Source of the DNA: Pantoea coffeiphila
GTDB taxonomy: Bacteria; Pseudomonadota; Gammaproteobacteria; Enterobacterales; Enterobacteriaceae
Direction of reading: 5' to 3'
Assembly (NCBI RefSeq): GCF_016909495.1
Contig: NZ_JAFBFW010000004.1
Span: 248,001-312,000, forward strand
DNA length: 64,000 nt
Shown here: in pieces, positions 30,042 to 39,286 of the stretch
How positions within the stretch are numbered: the first letter of the stretch is position 1
Layout of the letters: every line of letters starts with the position of its first letter
The notes under the pieces: model-generated
The model's database searches: none
What the model was told of the DNA's origin: nothing
Seen by the model: the letters and a program-made list of their open reading frames with translations, nothing else
Made by a program: the position numbers and the translations under genes

Positions 30042-32290
30042 ACCTGTTCGCCCTTACCCGACGCCAGCTGCTACAGGCCGGAGGCATTCTCAGCGTCAGC
30101 GCCATGCTGCCGCACGCCGTACTGGCATCCGGCCTGACCGATGCCGTTTTTCCTGTCAGTGAACGCTCTATGGGCCAGTTAGACAGCTTTATTGCGCTTT
30201 CTGCCGATGGCAGCGTGACCGCCTTTAACGGCCATGTTGATCTGGGGACCGGCGTGCGCACGGCGCTGGCCCAGTACGTAGCCGATGCGCTGGACGTGGA
30301 GTTCAGCGCGGTGACGATGATCCTTGGTGATACTTCGCTTACGCCCGATCAGGGGCCGACGATCGCCAGTTCCACGCTCCAGGTGACAGCCATTCCACTG
30401 CGAAAAGCCGCCAGCCAGCTTCGTCTTCAGCTGATTCAACTGGCCGCAACGGCAATGAACGCCCCCACGGCACAGCTACAAACGCAAGCAGGATGGGTTA
30501 TTGATAGTCGTAACCCGAGCCGACGATTGAGCTATGCCCAACTTGCCACTAATAAAGACGATCATCAGCCTCTCAATCCCAATACCCCATTAAATACAGC
30601 GAATCCGCGCTATGTCGGCCAGCCGGTCGCCCGCGTGGATATTCCGGCCAAAGTTACCGGCGGGCTGAGCTGGGTTCACGATTTACGTCTGCCCGGCATG
30701 TTACATGGCCGCGTTATCCGTCCCCCTTATCCGGGAACCGACAGCAGTGCCCCACTGGGCCACAGCCTGATTTCCGTGGATGAAAGCTCGATCGCGCATC
30801 TGCCGGGTATTGTCAAAATCGTGGTTAAGCATGATTTCGTTGGTATCGTCGCCCGCCGTGAAGAGCAGGCCATCGCCGCCATGCGCATGCTGAAAGTCAC
30901 GTGGCAGCCCTGGGCGAAGGTGCCGGCGCTCGATCCTGAAAATCTGGCGATTGCCCTGACTGACTGCAAAAAAACGCCGCGTATCCTGCGTGAAGATGCC
31001 GGGGTTGATACAGCCCTGAACGAGCGACATATCACCGTTGACGCCGATTACGTCTGGCCCTACCAGATGCACGGTTCTATCGGGCCTTCGTGCGCGGTGG
31101 CTAACGTCACTGCCAGCCAGGCGGTGATCTGGTCCGGCACGCAGAATCCGCACGATCTGCGCCGCGATCTGTCGCTATTGCTGGAAATGGATACCCGCTG
31201 GATTGAGGTTAAACGGATGGAAGCCTCGGGATGCTATGGCCGCAACTGCGCAGATGACGTCTCGGCAGATGCCGCCCTGCTGTCGCAGGCGACCGGCTAT
31301 CCGGTTCGCGTACAGCTGATGCGCGAACAGGAAGCCGCCTGGGAACCCAAAGGCAGCGGACAGCTGATGCGCGTGCGCGGCGGGCTGGACGAGGCGCTGA
31401 AGGTATCCTGCTACGAGCTGCATACCTGCTATCCCTCGAATAACGCCACGACCCTGCCGCTGCTGCTCACACGCAAAGTCGACAACAATCCCGACGTGCA
31501 AACCATGGGCGATCGTTCCGCTGTTCCACAGTACAGCTTCCCGCAGATGCGGGTGGTTTGTGAAGATGCCGCACCGCTGGTACGTGCATCATGGATGCGC
31601 GGCGTGTCGGCCCTGCCCAACGTGTTTGCTCACGAGAGCTGGCTGGATGAGGTGGCTTTCCTCGCCGGACAGGACCCCATCGCATTCCGTCTGCGTTTGA
31701 TAGAGGATGAACGCGCGATCGCCCTGATTAATGAGGTGAAAAAACTGTCAGGCTGGCAGGAAGGACCGGCTCATCGTCATCAGCAGCAGGGAGAACTCCT
31801 GCACGGGCGCGGATTCGCCTGGGCGCGTTATTTCCACAGCAAGTTTCCCGGCTTCGGCGCGGCCTGGGCTGCATGGGTCTGCGATCTGACCGTAAACAGC
31901 CGCACCGGAGAAGTGCGGATTGATAAGGTGTTTGTGACGCACGACTGCGGGCAGATGGTCAATCCTGCCGGTGTTCGCCATCAGGTACACGGCAATATTA
32001 TCCAGTGCTGTAGTCGGGTGTTAAAAGAAACCGTCACCTTTGACGATCGCGGCACCACTTCAGTGGAATGGGGAAGCTATCCGCTGCTGCGTTTTGATGA
32101 ACTCCCGGAGGTGGAAATCCAGCTGATGGATTATCCCGAACAGCCCGCGATGGGAGCAGGAGAATCCGCCTCCGTTCCCGGCGCTGCGGCCATTGCCAAT
32201 GCACTATTTGACGCCACAGGAAGGCGATTCCGTGCTCCTCCGTTTACTCTGGAGCGGGTACTACAGGTTTTACAGGGAGCAAAAAAATGA
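30038..32290 (+). CDS. Molybdopterin-binding large subunit, Tat-exported aldehyde/isoquinoline oxidoreductase
   Basis: The 750-residue protein begins MNLFALTRRQLLQAGGI, a twin-arginine signal, so the enzyme acts in the periplasm. Two Ald_Xan_dh_C2-type halves follow, as in IorB and the large subunits of membrane-linked aldehyde dehydrogenases. Visible motifs are VDLGTGVRTALAQYVADAL near residue 67 and QMHGSIGPSCAVANV near 345. The near-C-terminal GAGESASVPGAAAIANAL holds the catalytic Glu of this superfamily. With the 2Fe-2S subunit and tri-haem cytochrome c it should oxidise an aldehyde or N-heterocycle and feed electrons to the respiratory chain. The substrate is unknown. Confidence 0.9.
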   Translation: MNLFALTRRQLLQAGGILSVSAMLPHAVLASGLTDAVFPVSERSMGQLDSFIALSADGSVTAFNGHVDLGTGVRTALAQYVADALDVEFSAVTMILGDTSLTPDQGPTIASSTLQVTAIPLRKAASQLRLQLIQLAATAMNAPTAQLQTQAGWVIDSRNPSRRLSYAQLATNKDDHQPLNPNTPLNTANPRYVGQPVARVDIPAKVTGGLSWVHDLRLPGMLHGRVIRPPYPGTDSSAPLGHSLISVDESSIAHLPGIVKIVVKHDFVGIVARREEQAIAAMRMLKVTWQPWAKVPALDPENLAIALTDCKKTPRILREDAGVDTALNERHITVDADYVWPYQMHGSIGPSCAVANVTASQAVIWSGTQNPHDLRRDLSLLLEMDTRWIEVKRMEASGCYGRNCADDVSADAALLSQATGYPVRVQLMREQEAAWEPKGSGQLMRVRGGLDEALKVSCYELHTCYPSNNATTLPLLLTRKVDNNPDVQTMGDRSAVPQYSFPQMRVVCEDAAPLVRASWMRGVSALPNVFAHESWLDEVAFLAGQDPIAFRLRLIEDERAIALINEVKKLSGWQEGPAHRHQQQGELLHGRGFAWARYFHSKFPGFGAAWAAWVCDLTVNSRTGEVRIDKVFVTHDCGQMVNPAGVRHQVHGNIIQCCSRVLKETVTFDDRGTTSVEWGSYPLLRFDELPEVEIQLMDYPEQPAMGAGESASVPGAAAIANALFDATGRRFRAPPFTLERVLQVLQGAKK

Positions 32291-33582
32291 ACCGCTGGAA
32301 AAAAAGAGCACTCTCGCTGTCGGCCCTGGTTCTGGCCGCCGGTGCGGTGCTGCTGGTATTTAGTCTGCAGCCGGAGATCGCGCCGGTTGCGCCACCGCAG
32401 GCCAGCCAGTTTAGCGCAGAGCAAATTGCACGCGGAAAAACGCTGGCTGCACTGGGGGACTGTAAGGTTTGCCATACCCGTACTGGCGGCCAGGTCGATG
32501 CCGGGGGAATGGCGTTTAATACGCAGTTCGGTACTATTTACAGCAGTAATATTACGCCGGATGTCGCTACCGGCATTGGTAGCTGGTCCTACCCCGCGTT
32601 TAAACGTGCGATGCGTTACGGCATTAATCGCGAGGGGCATTACCTCTATCCGGCGTTCCCCTACACCTCATTTACCCTCACCCGCGATGACGATTTGCAG
32701 GATCTCTACGCCTGGCTGATGATCCAGCCTGCCGTAAGCTATCGTCCACCAAAAACTGAACTGCACTTTCCCTTTAATGTTCGACAGGGAATGTTCGCCT
32801 GGAACTGGCTTTTTCTTACCCCCGGACCGTTTCCGGTAAACCCGCAGCAAAGTGAAGAGTGGAACCGTGGTGCCTATCTGGGTGAAAGCCTGGGCCACTG
32901 TAGTGCCTGCCATTCACCGCGGAATCTGGCTGGGGCTGAAAAAGGCGGCAGCCACCATCTCAGCGGTGGCATTGTCGACGGCTGGCGTGTCCCGGCACTC
33001 AATTCACACTCTCCTGCTCCGATCGCCTGGAACCATCAGCAGCTGATGGAATATATGCGTAAAGGCTTCGCCACGTCTCACGGAGTGGCGGCCGGCCCGA
33101 TGGCCCCGGTGATTGCCGAAGGACTGTCGCAGCTGCCGGAGGACGATCTGAAGGCGATGGCCACCTGGCTCGCCAGCTTCCAGCCGCCGTGGCCGGACCA
33201 CAGCAAAGAGGTCAGCAACCAGGCCGAGCAGCAAATGATGCAGGCAAACTCACCGGGAGCCCGCCAGTTTGCGGGTTCCTGCATGGCCTGCCACGCACAG
33301 AATACCGGTCCGAAACTCTACGGCGTGCGCCCTTCACTGATGCTGAACAGCAATCTGTATAGCGACAGCCCCGATAATCTGATCCGTATCGTGCTGGATG
33401 GCATCCAGCATCCGGCGACCGCAGAGCTGGGCAGTATGCCGGGATTTCGTTATCAACTGAACAATCAGCAGATTGCCGTTTTGCTGAATTATCTGCGCAC
33501 CGACCTCGCCCAGCGCGCTTCATGGCCGGACCTGCAGAATCGTATTGAGCAGATTCGTCAGCAAACGGAGGATAAATCGTGA
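32287..33582 (+). CDS. Tri-haem cytochrome c subunit of the molybdenum oxidoreductase
   Basis: The 431-residue protein has an N-terminal signal/anchor (RALSLSALVLAAGAVLLVF) and three haem c motifs: CKVCH (~58), CSACH (~205) and CMACH (~332). The arrangement equals the cytochrome subunit of alcohol and aldehyde dehydrogenases of acetic acid bacteria, which reduces ubiquinone. It overlaps the large subunit by 4 bp. Haem attachment would use the Ccm system encoded in the same window. The 3' end overlaps the MobA-like gene by 4 bp. Confidence 0.92.
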   Translation: MNRWKKRALSLSALVLAAGAVLLVFSLQPEIAPVAPPQASQFSAEQIARGKTLAALGDCKVCHTRTGGQVDAGGMAFNTQFGTIYSSNITPDVATGIGSWSYPAFKRAMRYGINREGHYLYPAFPYTSFTLTRDDDLQDLYAWLMIQPAVSYRPPKTELHFPFNVRQGMFAWNWLFLTPGPFPVNPQQSEEWNRGAYLGESLGHCSACHSPRNLAGAEKGGSHHLSGGIVDGWRVPALNSHSPAPIAWNHQQLMEYMRKGFATSHGVAAGPMAPVIAEGLSQLPEDDLKAMATWLASFQPPWPDHSKEVSNQAEQQMMQANSPGARQFAGSCMACHAQNTGPKLYGVRPSLMLNSNLYSDSPDNLIRIVLDGIQHPATAELGSMPGFRYQLNNQQIAVLLNYLRTDLAQRASWPDLQNRIEQIRQQTEDKS

Positions 33583-34163
33583 TTGCCAGTACCGGGATAC
33601 TGCTGATGGCGGCGGGCTTAAGCAGCCGCTACCGCCAGCTGAGCGGTCAGCACAAACTTCAGACCACCCCCGCCGACGGTAACCCGCTCTCCTTACTGGA
33701 GCGTAATCTGCATCTGGCGACAACCGTAGCAGGCGGCCAGGTCAATGTGGTTCTGCGGCCGGAAGACCGCGAATTGATCGCCCTCGCCCGCCGCTACCAC
33801 TGCGCGGTCACGCTGCTGGCCAGTCGCGGTTTAGGCAGTTCGATTGCCGCTGGCGTGGCAAATCGTCCCTGGTGGACCGGCTGGCTGGTGATGCTGGCCG
33901 ATATGCCGTGGCTACAGCAGAATACGGTGATGCGGGTATTTCAGGCGCTTCAGTTTGCCGATACCGTGCGCCCGATGTGGCAAAATCAGCCGGGGCATCC
34001 GGTTGGCTTTGATCGAACGTTGCGCCACTCTTTGCTGGCGCTGAAGGGCGATGAAGGCGCGCACACCATTTTAGCCCGGCATCCCCCCCTGCTGATTGAC
34101 GTCAGCGATCCCGGCTGCGTGTGGGACGTTGACGTGCCGGCCGACTGGCAACGAGAGCAATGA
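33579..34163 (+). CDS. MobA/MocA-like molybdenum cofactor nucleotidyltransferase
   Basis: The 194-residue protein starts with GTG overlapping the cytochrome stop (GTGA). It has the NTP-transferase fold: GILLMAAGLSSRYRQLSGQHKL at the N-terminus (variant of LAGGxSxRxGxxK), VMLADMPWL (metal-binding Asp) and GHPVGFDRTLRHSLLAL. Such MocA/MobA-like proteins attach CMP or GMP to molybdopterin for a particular enzyme. Its place inside this operon suggests it makes the dinucleotide cofactor for the oxidoreductase. CTP or GTP preference cannot be told here. Confidence 0.85.
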   Translation: MIASTGILLMAAGLSSRYRQLSGQHKLQTTPADGNPLSLLERNLHLATTVAGGQVNVVLRPEDRELIALARRYHCAVTLLASRGLGSSIAAGVANRPWWTGWLVMLADMPWLQQNTVMRVFQALQFADTVRPMWQNQPGHPVGFDRTLRHSLLALKGDEGAHTILARHPPLLIDVSDPGCVWDVDVPADWQREQ

Positions 34164-35167
34164 ACATGCATTCACCGGATATCAGAGTGCTGGAATTTGC
34201 GCTGAGCGAGGCCGGACAGCACAGGGATCTTTGGCTGTGTACCGTTCTAGACACGTGGGGATCGTCACCGCGCTCCCCTGGTGCGCTGATGGCGGTCAGC
34301 CAGACGAATACGTCGTGCGGATCGCTCTCCGGCGGCTGCATTGAAGAACATTTTATGCAGCAGCTGGCGCAGGGCGCATATCGCAATCCCAGCCAGCTCG
34401 TTCGATACGGAGCGGGAAGCGATATCCCTGAGATTTCACTCCCCTGCGGCGGTAGCCTGGAGGTGCTGGTGGAATATCTGCCGGCCACCGCCGAAACCTT
34501 AGATTATCTGCACCGCATGCTGCTGGCGCTGCGCGGTGAGTTTCCGCAGGAAAAAACGCTGTCACCCGGCGAAGCCGCGATTCTTACCCCCTGCCCGCAT
34601 CCGCCACCCGGCCCCGTCGTCCATCGACAGGACACGACGCTTCGCCTGCGGCTGGCTCCGCCGGTGCAGATTATTATTGCCGGGCTGTCGCCGGTGGCGG
34701 AGTACTGTATCGAATTTGCCCGCGCTGTAGGTTTCACCGTGCTGGTATGCGAACACCGGGAGGCGATGCGGGCAACATTCAGTTCGCACAAGACACGGCC
34801 GGATTTCCCCGCCCGCTATCTTGAGCGGCACGGTTGCAGCCCAAACAGTGCGGTGCTGTGCCTGACCCATGATGCACGCATTGACGATCTGACACTGATG
34901 GAAGCCTGCCGGACTCCGGCTTTTTACATTGGGGCGCTGGGTTCGCGGCGAAACAGTGAAAAACGTCTGGAGAGGCTGAGGAAAATTGCCGACCTGGACG
35001 AACGTCAGCTGGCGCGAATTCACGGCCCGGTTGGCCTGGCCATCGGCAGTAAAACCCCTGCTGAAATCGCGCTGGCGATTATCGCGGATATCGTCCGGGT
35101 TAAAAACGGCGCGGCGAGCATGAGCGATTCACCGGGCGAAGGCTCGCAATTCGCAGAGATAAACTGA
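34160..35167 (+). CDS. XdhC/CoxI-family molybdenum enzyme maturation factor
   Basis: The 335-residue protein has the XdhC_CoxI N-terminal domain (DLWLCTVLDTWGSSPRSPGALMA; CGSLSGGCIEEHFM) and a C-terminal Rossmann-like XdhC_C domain (IIIAGLSPVAEYCIEFARAVGF; YIGALGSRRNSEKRLERL; PVGLAIGSKTPAEIALAI). XdhC proteins bind and sulfurate the molybdenum cofactor and insert it into the large subunit. The start overlaps the previous stop (ATGA). It closes the five-gene operon and is followed by a terminator. Confidence 0.92.
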   Translation: MNMHSPDIRVLEFALSEAGQHRDLWLCTVLDTWGSSPRSPGALMAVSQTNTSCGSLSGGCIEEHFMQQLAQGAYRNPSQLVRYGAGSDIPEISLPCGGSLEVLVEYLPATAETLDYLHRMLLALRGEFPQEKTLSPGEAAILTPCPHPPPGPVVHRQDTTLRLRLAPPVQIIIAGLSPVAEYCIEFARAVGFTVLVCEHREAMRATFSSHKTRPDFPARYLERHGCSPNSAVLCLTHDARIDDLTLMEACRTPAFYIGALGSRRNSEKRLERLRKIADLDERQLARIHGPVGLAIGSKTPAEIALAIIADIVRVKNGAASMSDSPGEGSQFAEIN

Positions 35168-35241
35168 AGTCTTTTCGCTGAGGTTTAATTCGGGAAGCAT
35201 TAAGCACGATGGATTCAGGGAGAGAACGTGATACAGAATAA

Positions 35242-35280
35242 CCACAGCGGGAAGTCATGTGACCCACCGCTATGGTTTTA
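35242..35280 (+). terminator. Terminator after the molybdenum oxidoreductase operon
   Basis: CCACAGCGG (35242-35250) pairs with CCGCTATGG (35267-35275) with one mismatch, followed by TTTTACTT. It lies between the XdhC-like gene and convergent yfcL. Confidence 0.65.
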
Positions 35281-35292
35281 CTTCACGGCACG

Positions 35293-35571
35293 TTAAGAAG
35301 GCTGACGTGCCTGACGGAACAGATTTTCCCACATGCCGATCACCAGCGCCTGATCGCGCGGCGACAGTTCGGACTGAATGGTACTTTCCAGGCTGCGCTG
35401 AACATGAGCCTGTAACGCTTCCGGCGTATGATCGCCGGAGAGTTCAATCTCCGCCACCGCAACAGTCAGATGCCCACGCAGATAACCGCTGGCAAACAGC
35501 TCGTCGTCGCTGGCGTGTTCTACCATGTCATCAATCAGGCCCAGAATACGCGCCTCGAATTCATCGATCAT
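35293..35571 (-). CDS. yfcL: YfcL family protein
   Basis: The 92-residue protein matches the small acidic YfcL family of unknown function: [21 protein letters not shown], then [20 protein letters not shown] and [14 protein letters not shown]. It is mostly helical. It lies just downstream of epmC on the same strand, in the conserved mnmC-yfcL-epmC neighbourhood. The five-gene molybdenum operon separates it from mnmC here. Confidence 0.9.
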   Translation of the reverse strand: MIDEFEARILGLIDDMVEHASDDELFASGYLRGHLTVAVAEIELSGDHTPEALQAHVQRSLESTIQSELSPRDQALVIGMWENLFRQARQPS

Positions 35572-35605
35572 ATCATTCCTCTGTAGGCAATTCGTTCCAC
35601 GCGCA

Positions 35606-36151
35606 TTACAAGTCTTCCGGCCAGGGAAACAGTTCCGCAGTCAGCGGTGGAGTAGTATAAAACGAGCGAAGTTCAGCAATCAGACGCGCCGGGCGGGCGG
35701 GTATACCCTGCTCCAGATACGTCATGACCTGCGCATGAACCTTGCGCTGAAAAGCAATGCGATCTGGCTCACAATCGCCTTCAAGATTGTCACAACTTAC
35801 GTTGAACGGAAAGCCGGCGGCAACAGAAAACAGCCACTCCAGCGCCTGCGGTTTAATCTCCGCCGCTTCAAACTGACTCTGGGTGTTAGCATCACGTCCG
35901 TCCGGGCAATACCAGTAGCCGAAATCCACCAGCTTGCGGCGCTCGGCACCGGCAATGCACCAGTGAGAAATCTCGTGCAGCCCGCTGGCGTAGTAGCCAT
36001 GGGCAAACACCACCCGATTCCACGGGGATGTCTCGTCTGCCGGAAGATAGATCGGCTCATCGTCGCCTTTAATCAGGCGGGTTTGAAAATCATCAGCAAA
36101 GCAGCGATCGAAGATCTCAATCAGCTGCTGATAGTGGTGTTGCGTGCTCAT
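35606..36151 (-). CDS. epmC: Elongation factor P hydroxylase EpmC
   Basis: The 181-residue protein equals EpmC (YfcM). It hydroxylates the lysyl-lysine of EF-P after EpmA and EpmB have modified it. Conserved blocks are [41 protein letters not shown] and [16 protein letters not shown]. The His-Glu-rich HEISHW segment near residue 78 is the metal-site candidate. It forms a unit with yfcL, 34 bp apart. epmA and epmB are not in this window. Confidence 0.95.
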   Translation of the reverse strand: MSTQHHYQQLIEIFDRCFADDFQTRLIKGDDEPIYLPADETSPWNRVVFAHGYYASGLHEISHWCIAGAERRKLVDFGYWYCPDGRDANTQSQFEAAEIKPQALEWLFSVAAGFPFNVSCDNLEGDCEPDRIAFQRKVHAQVMTYLEQGIPARPARLIAELRSFYTTPPLTAELFPWPEDL

Positions 36152-36218
36152 AGCTGTTTGTCGTCAAAGTAAAAAAACGCGCAATTGTCGCATTATGTCA
36201 GCCCGGTTACGAGCACTA

Positions 36219-37040
36219 TTACAACGTCTGCGACTGGCGGCGAAAGGCCAGCGGAGCCAGGCCGTAGTGCTCTTTAAAGGCGCGGGAAAAATGGAACGGG
36301 GAAACAAATCCGCACTGTTCGGCAATCAGCGCCACCGGCAGATCGCTGTGGATCAGCTGGCGACCGGCGTGGCGAAGACGTACATCGCGCAGGTATCGTG
36401 CGGGAGTCTGGTGCAAATGGCGGCGAAACAGCGCAATAAGATGATTAACCGAACAGTGCGCCTGGGCGGCAATATCCTCCAGCGCCAGCGGATGCTGATA
36501 GCGCATCGCAATATAGCGACAGGCTTCACGTACCCCTTTCGGCATGGTTTGCTGCGTATCACCGTGAGAACGATCACTGCGCGAGGCGTAATAATAAAGC
36601 AGCGTTTCCGCCAGCGAAATCAGCGCGCGGGCGGCACCGGCCGGCTGCGCCGCCAGGCTCATCCCCAGCTCCATCAGCTGTTCAACCTGGTTATCAAAGG
36701 CAATCGTCGGCGGCAGGCGCTGCAAATCACGATTGAAATCCCCAGGCAGCGCGGCGAAATCCAGCTGGCACCAGATATGTTCGCTGGGCTCGCTGGGATC
36801 GAAGCGGAAAAACTCACGCTGCCCGGGCAGCAGCAGCGCCAGCATACCCGGTTGTAACAGGAGCGGCCGATCGTCAATTTCAATGGTTACGCTGCCGCTC
36901 AGCATGGCGATAAACTGGATGCCGCGCTGAACGCGCGGACCGTGGGTTTCCCCCGGACTGTAGCGCGACAAACCAAAATACCCTTCTACCGGTGCGACGG
37001 GTAGTGTGATTTCAGATATTTTTCTCACAACTCTGGTCAT
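36219..37040 (-). CDS. AraC-family regulator, divergent from the IolE-like/Gfo-Idh operon
   Basis: The 273-residue protein has an N-terminal AraC cupin (SPGETHGPRVQRGIQFIAMLSG; LLLQPGMLALLLPGQREFFRF) and a C-terminal HTH_18 (LALEDIAAQAHCSVNHLIALF; VALIAEQCGFVSPFHFSRAF). It is divergent from a sugar-phosphate isomerase/epimerase gene with a 128-bp gap that contains two palindromes. By this arrangement it probably activates that operon when its sugar is present. Confidence 0.9.
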   Translation of the reverse strand: MTRVVRKISEITLPVAPVEGYFGLSRYSPGETHGPRVQRGIQFIAMLSGSVTIEIDDRPLLLQPGMLALLLPGQREFFRFDPSEPSEHIWCQLDFAALPGDFNRDLQRLPPTIAFDNQVEQLMELGMSLAAQPAGAARALISLAETLLYYYASRSDRSHGDTQQTMPKGVREACRYIAMRYQHPLALEDIAAQAHCSVNHLIALFRRHLHQTPARYLRDVRLRHAGRQLIHSDLPVALIAEQCGFVSPFHFSRAFKEHYGLAPLAFRRQSQTL

Positions 37041-37082
37041 GTACCCCTCCGGGCCTGTCAGGCTATCTTTTCCCCCATCTTC

Positions 37083-37154
37083 AGCCGTATGACGGCTAAT
37101 GCAATCTCGATGCCGATGCAGGCACTGATTTTGCGACGCGGATCAAACTTTGAT
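37083..37154. promoter_or_regulatory. Two palindromes in the AraC/isomerase divergent region
   Basis: AGCCGT-ATG-ACGGCT (37083-37097) and ATCAAA-C-TTTGAT (37142-37154) are perfect inverted repeats in the 128-bp divergent promoter region. Either could be a regulator site. The second lies close to the isomerase ribosome-binding site and could block or regulate start. Confidence 0.35.
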
Positions 37155-37171
37155 TTCAGACAGGAGAAATG

Positions 37172-38065
37172 ATGAGCAATACCAATGTTCGACTTGGCGT
37201 CAGCCCGCTGGCGTGGACCAACGACGTGCTGGAAGATCTGGGCGACAACGTCTCTGCCCTGCAGTGCATGCAGGAAGCCGCCGCGATCGGCTATCAGGGC
37301 ATTGAGCTGGGGCGTAAATTCCCGCGTGAGCTGTCCACTCTTCAGCCGCTGCTGAAGGAAACCGGCCTGTCGCTGGCCTCCGGCTGGTTCTCCGGCACGC
37401 TGGCCGATATCAGCGTGGAGCAGGAATTACACAACGTGGCCGATCATGCCCGCCTGCTGAACGGCCTCGGCTGTAAAGTGATGGTCTACGGCGAGTGCGG
37501 CGGGATGCCGGGTGATACACCGCTGGATATCGGCATTTCCCACTCTCCTGCACTCAGTGCTATCGACTTTGACGCCTATGCACGCCGGATGAGCCAGTTT
37601 TCCTCGGCGCTGTATCAGGAGTACGGCCTGAAGCTGGCCTACCACCACCATCTGATGATGCTGGTGGAACATCAGGATGAGATCGAACGCTTCTTCTCCG
37701 CCACCACCAACGATGTCGGCATGCTGCTGGATACCGGCCATGCGGTAGCCGCAGGCAGCGATTTAACCGCGCTGATTAGCCGCTTCGGCAGCCGTATCTG
37801 CCATATTCACCTGAAAGATATCCGCCGCGAGCGCATGGCGCAGGTCTACGAGCAGGATCAGAGCTTCAACGAAGGCGTGCGCGGCGGCATGTTCACCGTG
37901 CCGGGCGATGGCTACATCGACTATCAGCCGGTGGTTGACTACGTCAGCCACAGCGGTTATCGCGGCTGGCTGATTGTGGAAGCCGAGCAGGACCCGCTAA
38001 AAGCGCCACCGGTCCCGACCGTGACCCGCGCCTTCAATCATGTTAACCACCTCTTCTCGCTGTAA
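37172..38065 (+). CDS. Sugar phosphate isomerase/epimerase (IolE-like)
   Basis: Two ATGs stand in tandem at 37169 and 37172. The second is better spaced from AGGAG and gives 297 residues. The protein is an AP-endonuclease-type TIM barrel similar to IolE, which dehydrates scyllo-inosose. Visible motifs are GVSPLAWTNDVLEDLG, GYQGIELGRKFPRE, AYHHHLMMLVE, LLDTGHAVAAGSDL, HIHLKDIRRER and WLIVEAEQDP. These include the metal-binding Glu, Asp and His residues of the fold. It pairs with a Gfo/Idh/MocA dehydrogenase 9 bp downstream. Inositol or a related cyclic or keto sugar is a guess. Confidence 0.85.
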   Translation: MSNTNVRLGVSPLAWTNDVLEDLGDNVSALQCMQEAAAIGYQGIELGRKFPRELSTLQPLLKETGLSLASGWFSGTLADISVEQELHNVADHARLLNGLGCKVMVYGECGGMPGDTPLDIGISHSPALSAIDFDAYARRMSQFSSALYQEYGLKLAYHHHLMMLVEHQDEIERFFSATTNDVGMLLDTGHAVAAGSDLTALISRFGSRICHIHLKDIRRERMAQVYEQDQSFNEGVRGGMFTVPGDGYIDYQPVVDYVSHSGYRGWLIVEAEQDPLKAPPVPTVTRAFNHVNHLFSL

Positions 38066-38074
38066 GGAATCATC

Positions 38075-39244
38075 ATGTCTGACACACTGAATATTGGCCT
38101 GATCGGCTCCGGTTTTATGGGCCAGGCGCATGCCGATGCTATCCGCCGCGCGGCGCTGCTGTACCCCAACCTGCCCAAAACGCCGGTACTCTACGCGATT
38201 GCCGATCAAAATCAGGCAATGGCAGAACAGGCGGCAAAACGCTTCGGCGCCCTGCACGCTTTCGGCAACTGGCGCGAAATGCTTCAGGACCCGAATATCG
38301 ACGTGATTGATATCACCTCACCTAACCATCTGCATCATCAGATGGCGCTGGAAGCGATCGCCGCCGGTAAACACGTTTACTGCGAGAAGCCGCTGGCCGT
38401 CACCGAGCCGCAGGCGCGAGAGATGGCAGAAGCCGCGCGCAAAGCCGGGGTGAAAACCTTGGTGGCGTTTAACAATATCAAAACCCCGGCGGCTCAGCTG
38501 GCAAAACAGCTGATCGAACGCGGCGAAATCGGCACGCCGGTGCGCTTCCGTGGCACTTTCGATCAGGGTTTCTATAACGATCCTGAACTGCCATGGTCCT
38601 GGCGCTGCTCGAAGGAGCTGGCCGGTTCCGGCTCGCTCGGCGACCTGGGCGCGCATACGCTGTCGGTTGCACAGTATCTGATGGGCGGCATCAGCGAAGT
38701 GTGCGCCAGCGGCCAGACGTACCTGAAAACCCGCCCGGTCCCGGGCGTAGACAGCGGCTATGCCAGCAAGGTTGAAGCCAATGCCGAGCGCCGTGAGGTG
38801 GAAAACGACGATCAGATGCAGTGCCTGGTTACCTTCGACAGCGGTGCCGCCGGAGTGATTGAATCCTCGCGTATTTCAGCCGGGCGCATTTTCGGCGTCT
38901 ACTGGGAAGTTTCCGGCACCGAAGGCACGCTGTATATGGACGGCGAGCGTTTTAACGAACTGCAGGTGTTCCGCTTTAACGATGATAAGCGCGACCGGGG
39001 CTTCAAAACCCTGTATGCCGGTAGCCAGATCCCGTCCTACTCCGCCTTCTTTGGCTTCGATTTTGGCGGCGGTGGCCTGGGCTACTTCGACGTCAAGGTG
39101 CTGGAAGTGCACGACCTGGTGCAGGGTATCTGCCGCGATGACGACTGCTATCCGAACTTTGCCTTCGGCTGGGAGAACCAGCGGATATTGCAGGCGATTG
39201 AGGATTCGATGGATGAGCGCCGCTGGGTCAACGTAAATAATTAA
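38075..39244 (+). CDS. Gfo/Idh/MocA-family oxidoreductase
   Basis: The 389-residue protein starts LNIGLIGSGFMGQAHADAIRRA, an NAD(P)-binding GxGxxG, and contains the family signature VYCEKPLAV near residue 107. The C-terminal half is the GFO_IDH_MocA_C substrate domain (GDLGAHTLSVAQYLMGG; DDQMQCLVTFDSGAAGVIE). Enzymes of this family oxidise or reduce inositols, glucose derivatives and keto sugars. It is the second gene after the IolE-like isomerase, start preceded by TAAGGAATCATC. Together with the AraC gene it forms a three-gene sugar module between epmC and yfcA. Confidence 0.9.
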   Translation: MSDTLNIGLIGSGFMGQAHADAIRRAALLYPNLPKTPVLYAIADQNQAMAEQAAKRFGALHAFGNWREMLQDPNIDVIDITSPNHLHHQMALEAIAAGKHVYCEKPLAVTEPQAREMAEAARKAGVKTLVAFNNIKTPAAQLAKQLIERGEIGTPVRFRGTFDQGFYNDPELPWSWRCSKELAGSGSLGDLGAHTLSVAQYLMGGISEVCASGQTYLKTRPVPGVDSGYASKVEANAERREVENDDQMQCLVTFDSGAAGVIESSRISAGRIFGVYWEVSGTEGTLYMDGERFNELQVFRFNDDKRDRGFKTLYAGSQIPSYSAFFGFDFGGGGLGYFDVKVLEVHDLVQGICRDDDCYPNFAFGWENQRILQAIEDSMDERRWVNVNN

Positions 39245-39249
39245 AACGA

Positions 39250-39280
39250 CAAAAGGGAACATCGGTTATCGATGTTCCCT
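39250..39280. terminator. Bidirectional terminator between the Gfo/Idh gene and the adhesin-like gene
   Basis: AGGGAACATCG-GTTAT-CGATGTTCCCT is a perfect 11-bp stem (39254-39264 with 39270-39280) between convergent genes. On the minus strand it is followed by TTTTGTCGTTTT, a good U-tract for the adhesin-like gene. Confidence 0.8.
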
Positions 39281-39286
39281 ACGGGC

